Part shown: positions 36,890 through 45,592 of the stretch, piece after piece
Numbering within the stretch: position 1 is the stretch's first letter
Layout of the letters: the number at the start of each line of letters is the position of its first letter
Assembly (NCBI RefSeq): GCF_005780165.1
Contig: NZ_VAUV01000001.1
Coordinates: 186,001 to 250,000 of the forward strand
DNA length: 64,000 nucleotides
Direction of reading: 5' to 3'
From: Phragmitibacter flavus
GTDB taxonomy: Bacteria > Verrucomicrobiota > Verrucomicrobiia > Verrucomicrobiales > Verrucomicrobiaceae
Translations under genes and position numbers: made by a program
Notes under the pieces: generated by a model
What the model saw: the letters and a program-made list of their open reading frames with translations, nothing else
What the model was told of the DNA's origin: nothing
The model's database searches: none

Positions 36890-38224
36890 ATGAAAATCCA
36901 AAGCCTATCTGCCAGTCTCCTCGCCATCCTTGCCTTCGCCAGCTCCGCTTCCTCCGCGACTCCCGGCCTGCAAATGACCACGGAACTCGCCCATCCGCGA
37001 CTCCCTGCCGACAAAAAAATGACCGCCTACCTTAAGGTTGGCCTGCTCGGTGACGAACCCCCCGCCTCCAAAAAACGCCCGCCTGTCAACGTCGCCATCG
37101 TCATCGACAAATCCAGCTCCATGGCCGGCGACCGCATCCGCGATGCTCGCGAAGCCGCCAAACAAGCCATCGACCTGCTCTCCCCTGAAGACATCGTCTC
37201 CGTCGTCGCTTATGACAGCACCGTCAAAACCATCTCCAGCGCCGCCCCGCTCAAGGACCCTGCCGCCGTCAAAGCCGCCATCGATAAAATTCAGGCCGGC
37301 GGCATGACCGCCCTTTTCGCCGGCGTCAGCAAAGCCTCTGAGGAACTGCGCAAACACAAAAACCCCGATCAAGTCAGCCGCATCATCCTGCTCTCCGACG
37401 GCATGGCTAACGTCGGCCCCGCCACCACCGAAGAACTCGGCCGGCTCGGCGTCGCCCTCGCCAAGGAAAACGTCAGCGTCAGCACCCTCGGACTCGGACT
37501 CGGTTACAACGAAGACCTCATGACCGAACTCGCCCTGCGCAGCGATGGCAACCACACCTTCATCCAAGACAGCGCCGCCCTCGCCACCGTCTTCCAAAGT
37601 GAATTTGGCGACCTCCTCTCCATCGTTGCCCAACGCCTCCAAGTTCGCATCCAATGCGCCGAAGGCATCCGCCCCGTCCGTGTGCTCGGCCTCGAAGCCG
37701 ACATCGAAAATCAAACCGTCACCCTCAACCTCAACCAGCTCTACGCCCAACAACAACGCGCCATCCTCCTCGAAGTCGAAGTCCCCGCCGGTGCCAAAGA
37801 CACCGATGCCGATGTCGCCAGCGTCACCGTCTCCTACATCGAAAACGCCACCGGCAAAGAACAGCAAATCTCCAATCGCAGCGTCGCCCGTCGCGTCAGC
37901 GATGCCGCCCTCGTCGTCGCCAGCCTCAACAAAAGTGTCATGGAAGACGTCGCCATCCTCATCGCCACCGAGAAGGAAGCCCTCGCCGTCAAACTCAACG
38001 ACGAAGGCCGCCACGCCGAAGCCATGAAAGCCTACACCGACGCCGCCGTATGGACCGCCCAACAAGGCAAAGACCTCCAGTCCGAAAAACTCAACCTTCT
38101 CAATACCAGCCAGATCCAACGCCAGGAACTCTTCAAAGAAGGCGGAGCCAGCGCCAACCAAGCCCGCAAAATGTCCAAAGAAGCCGACGTCAAAAACCGC
38201 ATCGGCAAATCCCTGTCTAGATAG
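36890..38224 (+). CDS. Secreted von Willebrand factor A-domain protein
   Basis: A 444-aa exported protein. A signal peptide (MKIQSLSASLLAILAFASSA) precedes a short beta segment, and the vWA domain follows (about residues 60-240). It has an intact metal-binding MIDAS start, VAIVIDKSSSMAGDRI (DxSxS), a later GMTAL threonine, and the acidic strand IILLSDGMANVG. A beta-rich region and a helical C-terminal part follow. Such proteins usually mediate metal-dependent protein binding at the cell surface. The frame can be extended to a TTG at 36845, but the ATG gives a clean signal peptide. A histidine kinase gene follows in the same direction after 181 bases. Confidence 0.82.
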   Translation: MKIQSLSASLLAILAFASSASSATPGLQMTTELAHPRLPADKKMTAYLKVGLLGDEPPASKKRPPVNVAIVIDKSSSMAGDRIRDAREAAKQAIDLLSPEDIVSVVAYDSTVKTISSAAPLKDPAAVKAAIDKIQAGGMTALFAGVSKASEELRKHKNPDQVSRIILLSDGMANVGPATTEELGRLGVALAKENVSVSTLGLGLGYNEDLMTELALRSDGNHTFIQDSAALATVFQSEFGDLLSIVAQRLQVRIQCAEGIRPVRVLGLEADIENQTVTLNLNQLYAQQQRAILLEVEVPAGAKDTDADVASVTVSYIENATGKEQQISNRSVARRVSDAALVVASLNKSVMEDVAILIATEKEALAVKLNDEGRHAEAMKAYTDAAVWTAQQGKDLQSEKLNLLNTSQIQRQELFKEGGASANQARKMSKEADVKNRIGKSLSR

Positions 38225-38243
38225 CGTCCGCGAACCATGGAGC

Positions 38244-38306
38244 GCCGACGTTTCGTCGGCCTTCAGTGCATTATCATCTAGTCGGACCACCGACGTGTCG
38301 TCGGTG
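38244..38306. repeat. Pair of CGACGTNTCGTCG palindromes
   Basis: GCCGACGTTTCGTCGGC (38244-38260) and CACCGACGTGTCGTCGGTG (38288-38306) are two related perfect or near-perfect palindromes 27 bases apart. They lie between the vWA gene and the histidine kinase gene. Their similarity suggests a REP-type doublet. Confidence 0.7.
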
Positions 38307-38405
38307 AACAGTTCAACAGCCAAGACTCCCAAAACCCCGCAGTCCCAAACCCAACAAATCCTCGTCTCGTCCCACCCCCTCTGCTAAAACTCCCCTAAGT
38401 AAATC

Positions 38406-40088
38406 ATGCCCGTCCGCGCCACCCTGCTTTTTCTCTTGCTGGTCGCCGCCCCGCTCCTGCTCATCGTCTGGCTCGGCGGCATGCTGCTTCGTCAACAAAA
38501 CGAACACACCCAGCGCACCTTCCTCACCATCAGCCGGGAACGCCTGCTTAATCACCAACGACTCATCGAAGAAGAAATCCGCCGTCTTGAAGGCGCCTTT
38601 GACACCCTCCTCCTCGAAACCCCTTCGACCTCTGAAGCCCTGCGCGAACTCCCCCGCGAGCAGCCCCTCATCCGCCACGCTTTCCTTCTCGACTCCAACA
38701 ACCAACTGCTCTTCCCCCCCAGCGCATCCGCCGATCCCAACAGCGAAGCCTCCGCCTTCCTGCGCCGCACCGAATCCGTCTGGGAAACCGGCCTCAAACC
38801 TTCCGCCGCGCTGAACGAAGCCGAAGCCGGCTCCAACGTCATCTCTCCCCAGCGTGCCGACACCAGCTCCAATTCCAGTTGGACCATCCTCAAACAAACC
38901 ACTCGCGGCCCCGCCATCACCCCTTCACGCAACCAAGGCAAACCTGCCGCAGCCATTTCCACCAACGTCAGCAGCGGCTGGCACCTGTGGTTCCACGGCA
39001 ACGGACCACGCCTGCTCTTCTGGCAGGAAAAATCCAATCGTCAGATCGTCGGCCTCGAACTCGAAATGCCCGCGCTGATCTCCCTCCTCATCAACCGCCT
39101 CTCCGATCCCACCCTTACCCCCGTCGCCGGCCTCATGCGCCTGCTCGCTGCCAACGGCCGCAGCGTCCTCCACCAATGGGGCAACGGCAACGGCGACACC
39201 AACACCGCCCTCCCATCCATCGCTGAAATCCCCTGCACCGCCCCCCTCAACATGTGGCGGCTCGACTACCTTCCCGACCCCGACGAAACCCCGCGCATGG
39301 AAGCCCTCCCCATCCTGCTCGGCAGCGGCGGCGCCTGCCTCGCCCTCATCACCGTCGCCATTCTTTTCCATCGCGACAGCACCCGCGAAATGCGCGAAGC
39401 CCGACGCCGCGTTTCCTTCGTCAATCAGGTCTCCCACGAACTCAAAACCCCCCTCACCAACATCCGTCTCTACACCGAGCTCGCCCAGCAACAAGCCGAA
39501 CAGACCAACGACCCCGACATCAACCGCCACCTCCAAGTCGTCGAAGCCGAAACCTCCCGCCTCAGCCGCCTTATTCACAACGTCCTCACCTTCGCCCGTC
39601 AGCAACGCGACCAGCTCACCGTCCATCCCAAACCCACGCTTCTCGATCCCATCGTGCAACGCGTGGTCGAAACCTGGCGACCCACCCTCGAATCCAAAGG
39701 CTTCACCGTCCAACTCGAAACCAACGCCCCCCAAACCGGCAACCTCGACCCTGACGCCATCGAACAAATCCTCGGCAACCTTCTTTCCAACGTCGAAAAA
39801 TACGCCGCTGACGGCCAGCACGTTCTCATCCGCACCCAACAGGACTCCACCCATCTCCATCTCATTGTTGAAGACCGCGGACCCGGCATTCCCGCCGCCC
39901 AGCTCGACTCCATCTTCGCCCCTTTCGTCCGCGCCCGCAACGACCTCACCGAAGGCGTCAGCGGCACCGGCATCGGCCTCACCATTTCCCGCCAGCTCGC
40001 CCACCTGCATCACGGCACCCTAACCGCCACCAACCTTCACCCCGGCACCCGCTTCACCCTCACGCTCCCAGCAGTCGACCTCAGATAA
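38406..40088 (+). CDS. Sensor histidine kinase
   Basis: A 560-aa membrane kinase. An N-terminal helix (ATLLFLLLVAAPLLLIVWLG) and a second near residue 300 (LPILLGSGGACLALITVAIL) enclose a roughly 270-residue extracytoplasmic sensor region. The cytoplasmic part has the phospho-acceptor box QVSHELKTPLTNIRLY, the N box GNLLSNVEKYA, G1 VEDRGPGIPAAQL and G2 SGTGIGLTISRQLAHLHHG. All are intact, so it should autophosphorylate on His. The response regulator gene starts 34 bases downstream. The signal sensed is unknown; the upstream vWA protein may be related. Confidence 0.92.
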   Translation: MPVRATLLFLLLVAAPLLLIVWLGGMLLRQQNEHTQRTFLTISRERLLNHQRLIEEEIRRLEGAFDTLLLETPSTSEALRELPREQPLIRHAFLLDSNNQLLFPPSASADPNSEASAFLRRTESVWETGLKPSAALNEAEAGSNVISPQRADTSSNSSWTILKQTTRGPAITPSRNQGKPAAAISTNVSSGWHLWFHGNGPRLLFWQEKSNRQIVGLELEMPALISLLINRLSDPTLTPVAGLMRLLAANGRSVLHQWGNGNGDTNTALPSIAEIPCTAPLNMWRLDYLPDPDETPRMEALPILLGSGGACLALITVAILFHRDSTREMREARRRVSFVNQVSHELKTPLTNIRLYTELAQQQAEQTNDPDINRHLQVVEAETSRLSRLIHNVLTFARQQRDQLTVHPKPTLLDPIVQRVVETWRPTLESKGFTVQLETNAPQTGNLDPDAIEQILGNLLSNVEKYAADGQHVLIRTQQDSTHLHLIVEDRGPGIPAAQLDSIFAPFVRARNDLTEGVSGTGIGLTISRQLAHLHHGTLTATNLHPGTRFTLTLPAVDLR

Positions 40089-40089
40089 C

Positions 40090-40121
40090 TTCCGACCTCC
40101 GACCTCCCACTTCCGACTTCC
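40090..40121. repeat. CTTCCGACCTCC tandem units between kinase and regulator
   Basis: The 33-base gap between the two genes is filled by imperfect repeats of ACTTCCGACCTCC (ACTTCCGACCTCCGACCTCC then CACTTCCGACTTCC). No purine-rich ribosome site is visible before the ATG at 40122. Confidence 0.6.
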
Positions 40122-40805
40122 ATGAAAATCCTCATCGCCGAAGACGACCAGCACACCCGCGCCGCCCTCTGCGAAGTCTTGCGTGGTGAAGGCTACACCA
40201 CCATCGACGCCCCCGACGGTCGCGCCGCCCTTGAACTCTTCCATCAACACCAGCCCGACTTCATCTGCCTTGATGTCATGATGCCCCATCTCGACGGTTA
40301 TGAAGTCTGCCGCCAGGTCCGACGCAAAAACGCCCAGGTCCCCGTCCTCTTCCTCACCGCCAAAGCCGAAGAAATCGATAAAGTCCTCGGCCTCGAACTC
40401 GGTGCCGACGACTACATGGCCAAACCCTTCGGCGTCCGCGAAATCCTCGCCCGCATTCGCGCCATTACCCGCCGCACCGGCCTCCTGCAAAAAATCGACG
40501 GCATGGAGCAGCCCTTCACCATGGAAGACCTCCGCATTGAACCCGCTGAACTGCGCGCGTATCGCGACACCACCGAAATCCCTCTCAGCCTGCGCGAAGT
40601 CAAAATCCTCCGACTTCTCTGGCAGCGACGCGGCAAAGTCGTTGATCGCGACACCCTCACCGACGAAGCCTGGGGCGCCGACTACTTTCCTGAAAGCCGC
40701 GCCGTCGACCAGCAAATCTCCCAACTCAGAAAACGCGTCGAACAAGACCCCGCCCACCCCCGCCTCATCCGCACCATTCATGGAGCAGGCTACCGGTTTG
40801 AGTGA
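40122..40805 (+). CDS. OmpR/PhoB-family response regulator
   Basis: A 227-aa DNA-binding regulator paired with the kinase just upstream. The receiver domain shows KILIAEDDQHTRAALCEVLR (acidic pocket), the phospho-acceptor Asp in FICLDVMMPHLDGYEV, VLFLTAK and DDYMAKPF with the conserved Lys. The C-terminal winged helix has ISLREVKILRLLW-like sequence (PLSLREVKILRLLWQRRGKV) and ends RTIHGAGYRFE. It likely binds tandem direct repeats. Target genes are unknown; a repeat of suitable spacing lies before the vWA gene. Confidence 0.93.
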   Translation: MKILIAEDDQHTRAALCEVLRGEGYTTIDAPDGRAALELFHQHQPDFICLDVMMPHLDGYEVCRQVRRKNAQVPVLFLTAKAEEIDKVLGLELGADDYMAKPFGVREILARIRAITRRTGLLQKIDGMEQPFTMEDLRIEPAELRAYRDTTEIPLSLREVKILRLLWQRRGKVVDRDTLTDEAWGADYFPESRAVDQQISQLRKRVEQDPAHPRLIRTIHGAGYRFE

Positions 40806-40812
40806 CCAAAAA

Positions 40813-41304
40813 TCAGCTGCCATTTTTTACAGCTACCGTTGTCTTCAGGAGGGGAGGTCCCGCTGCGCTGGCCAATCGAATCGCCAATTCTTTCTGTTGT
40901 GCCTTTTGGAGGCTCAAGTCATCATTCCAAGGCCAGCCCTTGATCACGGCATGTTTTGGCGGTGGCTCATGTGAGTGCACTTCAAGCAGAATCTGCCTCA
41001 CTGAACCTGCTCGGATAAATGCAGCTCCGTAAAGTGTTCGTTCTCCAGCAGCATGGTGTCCCATCCTCCAGAGCTCTTCAACGGGTTCATCCCTACAACG
41101 AGAAACGGAAGTCTCTTGATCCTTAGGATTTGGTAGAAAGGCCGCTGGTTTAACCATCACACTGTTGTAGTGCCCGCTTTGAGTTAAAAACCTCGCGAGT
41201 TCTTCTTGGTCGTCGACGACCTCAGGAAGTCCAGACTCGAGCATGGTCATACTACAGAATCGATCTAATTCCCTGTTCAATGCGCGCCGGTATTTTCCAG
41301 CCAT
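40813..41304 (-). CDS. Uncharacterised protein, third gene of the TIGR04255 cassette
   Basis: I do not recognise the family. The 163-aa protein has helical N-terminal sequence (LNRELDRFCSMTMLESGLPE, DDQEELARFLTQSGHYNSVM), a central region VMVKPAAFLPNPKDQETSVS with Cys-Arg, then ELWRMGHHAAGERTLYGAAF, and a basic tail. It overlaps the upstream gene by 53 bases in another frame, so its translation is probably coupled. A Met at residue 20 is another possible start. The DNA is less GC-rich than the flanking regulator gene. Confidence 0.6.
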   Translation of the reverse strand: MAGKYRRALNRELDRFCSMTMLESGLPEVVDDQEELARFLTQSGHYNSVMVKPAAFLPNPKDQETSVSRCRDEPVEELWRMGHHAAGERTLYGAAFIRAGSVRQILLEVHSHEPPPKHAVIKGWPWNDDLSLQKAQQKELAIRLASAAGPPLLKTTVAVKNGS

Positions 41305-41758
41305 CGAAAAAAGCTACCGCATGCCCTTTGTCGGAGCCATCCAGCCAGGCATAAGAAAGGCGCGAACCATTGGAAACACTAAGGGAGAAAAGACGATACC
41401 TGGAACGAATCCAGTCGAACGAGATCGACCCATCAGGTTCAGGGGCAACTTCAGGCATTGGGATACCCACAGGCAGAGCCCTGATCAGTGAAACCGCGCA
41501 TCCTACCGTCAATTCATCAATAGGCATCGCTCCGTCGCCATCCCAATCAGGCAGAGCGCAATCATCTGCGAGCTTCCAAACTTCAGACATTGTGGTGGTT
41601 TGTGAGCCAAAAAGCGATTCTGCCCGCTCCGCATTTGAAACGACTTCCCGGGCAGCGCTCTGAACTGCCTGTGCCTCATTCGATACGGCGCTTCCGCCGA
41701 ACGCAAACATCTGCATGGCAGCATAACCTAACCCAAGTTTCGATACAGATTCAGACAT
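41252..41758 (-). CDS. Uncharacterised protein, second gene of the TIGR04255 cassette
   Basis: A 168-aa protein of unknown family. An Ala/Ser/Glu-rich N-terminal part precedes a compact domain with DCALPDWDGDGAMPIDELTV, LIRALPVGIPMPEVAPEPDG, and SISFDWIRSRYRLFSLSVSN. The pattern "LPDWDGDGA...PxPDGxIxxxW" looks conserved, and I recall similar small proteins beside TIGR04255 genes, but this is unverified. It overlaps the genes on both sides (31 and 53 bases). A Met at 41716 would remove the upstream overlap. Confidence 0.6.
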   Translation of the reverse strand: MSESVSKLGLGYAAMQMFAFGGSAVSNEAQAVQSAAREVVSNAERAESLFGSQTTTMSEVWKLADDCALPDWDGDGAMPIDELTVGCAVSLIRALPVGIPMPEVAPEPDGSISFDWIRSRYRLFSLSVSNGSRLSYAWLDGSDKGHAVAFFDGWKIPARIEQGIRSIL

Positions 41759-42555
41759 GATTCGGTGAGAGTGTTCTCAAAAATACGATTCTTCAGACTC
41801 CTTAATGACATAATCTGTTCGACAATCCAGCCCCAATTCTCAATTTTTCCATATTCTGCGTGATAAACGCCTATGTCAAAAATCATTGGCAACGCGCTTC
41901 CTTCTATTTGTTGGCTCGCCAACACTATATTGGCCTGGTTGCCAGTGCCTTTTTCTACAGCGGAGTGTTGATGCAAAAAACCAGAAAATTCCAAATTGCT
42001 TTGTTCAGGCAATTGGGGGCTGATCCTCAAGAAATCCGTGGTTTCCAACGCTCCGCCCCGGAGAGGTAGGTTTAACCGGTTGATATACCGAAGTCGAATC
42101 CCTTTCACTTGGATCGGAGCAGTCAGGTCAACGAACAAACTCCACGTTCTTTCAATCTCCATCACGTAGTCGTCGAGGTTTGAGTAGGGTGCCAGCCGAT
42201 TAAATGAAAATCCTTGTGTTCGCACCTGCACGAGCTGGTTCTTGTCCACTTGACGGAATTGGAATGCCTGGATCTGCCGGATTCGGCGATGCTTGGCCGG
42301 TCCATCGGTATTGGGTTCAAATTGATGCTGTTCGACAACTTGCGTCTGAAATATTGGGTAACGATCACCGAAAGCCGACCGCGCTTCTGCTTCCAGGGTC
42401 AAAAGGTTGAAATTGACCGGCATATCACAGTCGATGTCCACGACAGCTTCCACAATAGGGGGGGAAGAAAGCCTTAGATTGTTTTCGCTCATTGACGGCA
42501 TCTTATCTAAGATTTGATCTTTGAAAACTCCATTCAGAGGGGCATCAAAAGTCAT
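41728..42555 (-). CDS. TIGR04255-like sporadically distributed protein
   Basis: A 275-aa protein resembling the TIGR04255 family, whose members occur sporadically in accessory regions and have no known biochemistry. Visible features are LSSPPIVEAVVDIDCDMPVN near the N terminus, RRIRQIQAFQFRQVDKNQLV, RTQGFSFNRLAPYSNLDDYV, GIRLRYINRLNLPLRGG and a C-terminal IMSLRSLKNRIFENTLTES. A Met at 42492 gives the start closest to conserved sequence; 42555 is the longest option. It is the first of three overlapping minus-strand genes. Confidence 0.7.
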   Translation of the reverse strand: MTFDAPLNGVFKDQILDKMPSMSENNLRLSSPPIVEAVVDIDCDMPVNFNLLTLEAEARSAFGDRYPIFQTQVVEQHQFEPNTDGPAKHRRIRQIQAFQFRQVDKNQLVQVRTQGFSFNRLAPYSNLDDYVMEIERTWSLFVDLTAPIQVKGIRLRYINRLNLPLRGGALETTDFLRISPQLPEQSNLEFSGFLHQHSAVEKGTGNQANIVLASQQIEGSALPMIFDIGVYHAEYGKIENWGWIVEQIMSLRSLKNRIFENTLTESCLNLYRNLG

Positions 42556-42603
42556 TCAAAGGGGAGAATGGCACCAAATTCACTAGCTGCTCCTCTACAA
42601 GTT

Positions 42604-42642
42604 GCCTGTTGCATTGTCTCTCATCGGCGCAACAGGCTTTTT
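42604..42642 (+). terminator. Terminator-like hairpin in the leader of the FGE-like gene
   Basis: GCCTGTTGC and GCAACAGGC form a 9-bp perfect stem around a 16-base loop, followed by five T residues. It lies about 50 bases before the start at 42693 and after no plus-strand gene, so it may be an attenuator or the end of a small RNA. Confidence 0.5.
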
Positions 42643-42692
42643 GTCTCATTGCCAATGGCATCAAATGCAGCATCTTTTCTCCACCTATCGCC

Positions 42693-43723
42693 ATGAAAAC
42701 GTCCCTGGTGCTACTCATCCTTTTCTGCCCGTTATTGAACCACGCAGCGGAAAGGGTTTTCGTCGGTGTCGATGCAGGACAACAACGCATCGACAACGGT
42801 CCGTCCATTACCCTGCGATGGTGTCCACCAGGAGAATTCACCATGGGCAGTCCCGAAACCGAACCGGGACGCGACAACTATGAAAAGCCTCATCGAGTGA
42901 AACTCACCCACGGCTTCTGGCTTGGCGAAACGGAGGTCACGCAAGGTCAATGGCAAACCGTGATGGGCCTTACCTTGAAAGCCCAAGCCCAAAAGATGCT
43001 CGATGATGAAACCCTTTATCCGCAGGGCGGCAAGATGATCACCCTGCGGGAAGGTTTGAAGGCCATCGGCGGACGCAAAGTGCTCGACAGTGTGACGGCC
43101 GCCAAATCTCCAAACATCCCCATCTATTACGTGAGTTGGGACGACGCGATGGCATTCTGTGCGAAACTCACGGAAAAAGAACGTCAGGCCGGACGCCTGC
43201 CAGACGGTGCCATCTACACCCTTCCCACCGAAGCCCAATGGGAATACGCCTGCCGCGCCGACACCACCACCGCCACCTATGCGGGACCTATGCGGGACCG
43301 ATGTTGGTGCTTGGTGAAAACAACGCCCCTGTTCTGAACGACATCGCCTGGTATGGGGGCAACAGCAGTGTCGGTTACAAAGGCGCTGGCTGGACCACTC
43401 CCAAATGGCCCAATCAAGCCTACCCAGGAAAAGTCGCCGGGCCTCGTCGTATCGGACAGAAAAAAGCCAATGCCTGGGGTCTGAAAGACATGCTCGGCAA
43501 CTTGTATGAATGGACCTTGAACTTCACCTATGATTACCCCGATGGCGAACTCGTCATCGATCCCACTGGCCCGGCCACCGGCAAAAACCACCCCTATCGC
43601 GGCGGCGCATGGAATCATTACGCCGTGCAATGCCGTGCCGCCAAATCCTACGAAGGACCGCCCACCTTGCGCGGCAACAATCTCGGGTTCCGCGTGGCTC
43701 TGGTGATGAAATCAGGGCCGTAG
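42693..43723 (+). pseudogene. SUMF1/FGE-like secreted protein, frameshifted by an 11-bp duplication
   Basis: Two overlapping frames together encode one formylglycine-generating-enzyme-like protein of about 340 aa. The first part has a signal peptide (MKTSLVLLILFCPLLNHAAE), RWCPPGEFTMGSPETEPGRD, FWLGETEVTQGQWQTVMG and LPTEAQWEYACRAD. The second part has NAWGLKDMLGNLYEWTLNF, YRGGAWNHYAVQCRAAKS and NNLGFRVALV. The break is a perfect tandem duplication of CCTATGCGGGA (43276-43286 and 43287-43297). Removing one copy restores a continuous frame. It could be a real inactivation, a reversible switch or an assembly error. SUMF1-fold proteins with signal peptides are often not true sulfatase activators. 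Confidence 0.85.
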
Positions 43724-43769
43724 GATTGCCCGCTTGCCAGAACGAGGCACGTTTGGGTAAACTTCGTGA

Positions 43770-44705
43770 ATGTCCATGAACTCACCCACCCATCTCTCCG
43801 GCGAAATCACTGCCATGGAACTGCATCATTGGCTCGACAGCGGAAAACCCTTGATGCTGATCAACGTGATGGGGGAGGGGTGTTTTGCCGAAACCCACAT
43901 TCCAGGTTCTGCGCGCGCATGTGTGTATGAAACAGCCTTCCTTGATCAAGTGGATCAACTCAACCCAGACACCGGAGCCTCCATCGTTGTGTATGGCAAC
44001 CACTCACAATCCCTTGCCTCCCAAGTGGCCGCAGAAAAACTGCTGGCTGCTGGTCATACTCATGTCTATGATTTCAGGGGCGGCGTGGATGACTGGATTG
44101 CCGCCGGGTATGAAATTCAAGGCGAAGGTCCAAAAGCGACCCCTCCCGACCCACTCTCGGGAACCTTCAATCTCGACACAGATCGCAGCGTCGTGCGCTG
44201 GACCGGTCGGAATCTTCTCAATCACCATGAAGGCACCGCGCCATTGGTGGCCGGCGAAATCGAAGTGAAATCAGGCGAACTGGTGCGCTGCCACTTTCAG
44301 GTCGACCTGCGATTGATTACCTGCGCCGATCTCACCGATACCAGCCTGCGCACCATGCTCATCCACCACCTGATGGACGCCGATTTCTTTGATGTCGCCA
44401 AACACCCCACCGCCGAGTTCACCAGCACTTCGGCAAAGCCGTTGAGTGAAGCCACCCCCGGCATGCCCAACTATGAACTGACCGGCGATTTCACCCTGCG
44501 CGGCCAAACTCACTCCATCACCTTCCCCGCAGTCATCGGTTCTTCAGATCCGAACACCATCGCTGGCCAGGCCGAGATCGACCTCGACCGCACCCGCTGG
44601 GGTGCCCTTTACGGCTCCGGCAAATTCTTCGACCGCCTCGGCGGTCACCTCGTCAATGATCTCATCCACCTCCATTTGAAGATCGTGGCCAACTTGAAAG
44701 ACTGA
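43770..44705 (+). CDS. Rhodanese-like (inactive) and YceI-domain fusion
   Basis: A 311-aa protein. Residues 10-118 form a rhodanese-like domain (MELHHWLDSGKPLMLINVMG, HIPGSARACVYE, then ASIVVYGNHSQSLASQVAAE, YDFRGGVDDWIAAGY). The catalytic Cys of the active loop is replaced: the loop reads YGNHSQS. Residues 130-311 form a YceI-like lipid-binding barrel (FNLDTDRSVVRWTGRNLLNH, LMDADFFDVAKHPTAEFTST, DFTLRGQTHSITFPAVIGS). YceI proteins bind isoprenoid lipids. No signal peptide is evident, so a cytoplasmic location is likely, unlike most YceI proteins. Confidence 0.85.
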   Translation: MSMNSPTHLSGEITAMELHHWLDSGKPLMLINVMGEGCFAETHIPGSARACVYETAFLDQVDQLNPDTGASIVVYGNHSQSLASQVAAEKLLAAGHTHVYDFRGGVDDWIAAGYEIQGEGPKATPPDPLSGTFNLDTDRSVVRWTGRNLLNHHEGTAPLVAGEIEVKSGELVRCHFQVDLRLITCADLTDTSLRTMLIHHLMDADFFDVAKHPTAEFTSTSAKPLSEATPGMPNYELTGDFTLRGQTHSITFPAVIGSSDPNTIAGQAEIDLDRTRWGALYGSGKFFDRLGGHLVNDLIHLHLKIVANLKD

Positions 44706-44745
44706 CCAGTTAACATCGGCAACATGCGCTCGAGAGCCTCGTTCG

Positions 44746-45537
44746 ATGAGACACTTCTTTACAATACTAACGCTGTTCTTCGCATCCATTGCGCCATCAT
44801 CAGGAGATTATGGGGCTTATGCTGACCGCGTAAAAATCTGGGCTGAAAGTGAAGCACTACTCGTGTTGCATAACCATGACTGGAGCGATTCGAAAAAGAT
44901 AGCTGATGCCTTTGATCCATTGCGGGACGAAGAGGTGCATTTTCACTCAAAAAATCAGTTCGCTTACGTAAAAGTTCTCAGCAAGGAAAATGGAGAAGTT
45001 CTTTGGAATTCTCCTTCACCCGCCTTCTCCCATTTATGGGTAAGTCCCGACTCCAACTACGTGATTGGTCTTTCCAACATCAAAATTAACAACCCCTATC
45101 AACTCGTTATTTTTGATCGCTCGGGTAAGGTGCTCTACAAGCATCACGTCACGTCATCTAAAGCTGAATTCACCCAGAATGAACTGGAAGACTTCTTGTT
45201 CAAATATCCAGCCACCAAAAAAATATTGTTAACCGGCAGATTGATTCACGACGGAAGATCATACATTGACTTCGCGCGCATGGGCATGCCAGTTGCCATT
45301 CCTGAAAAAGCTTGGGAAGAACTTAAAAATAGATCAAAGCCCGATCCCTTCGTTCCGTGGGTCATTGAGAGTGTCACCAATTCGGTCCGGTGGTTCGATG
45401 AATCTGAACCCAACCTCGCGATTGTCGAAGAAGATTCAAAACGCTTTCTGATGATTGATAGCATTTATGGACCGCCTGCCTCCGAAGACAACCTTTCCAA
45501 GATGAGAATTAAAATCGAAATACCCCGCTCAGAGTAA
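44746..45537 (+). CDS. Secreted protein of unknown function
   Basis: A 263-aa protein with a signal peptide (RHFFTILTLFFASIAPSSGD). The body has beta-propeller-like or repeat-free beta segments (NQFAYVKVLSKENGEVLWNS, LWVSPDSNYVIGLSNIKINN, QLVIFDRSGKVLYKHHV). No family was recognised. The codon usage is clearly more AT-rich than the surrounding genes, which suggests recent acquisition. It lies 40 bases after the YceI fusion in the same direction. Confidence 0.6.
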   Translation: MRHFFTILTLFFASIAPSSGDYGAYADRVKIWAESEALLVLHNHDWSDSKKIADAFDPLRDEEVHFHSKNQFAYVKVLSKENGEVLWNSPSPAFSHLWVSPDSNYVIGLSNIKINNPYQLVIFDRSGKVLYKHHVTSSKAEFTQNELEDFLFKYPATKKILLTGRLIHDGRSYIDFARMGMPVAIPEKAWEELKNRSKPDPFVPWVIESVTNSVRWFDESEPNLAIVEEDSKRFLMIDSIYGPPASEDNLSKMRIKIEIPRSE

Positions 45538-45592
45538 TTGGGAACTCACCGTGCACTACGCTGTCTTGACTTACTAAGTGCCTATCGCGGAC

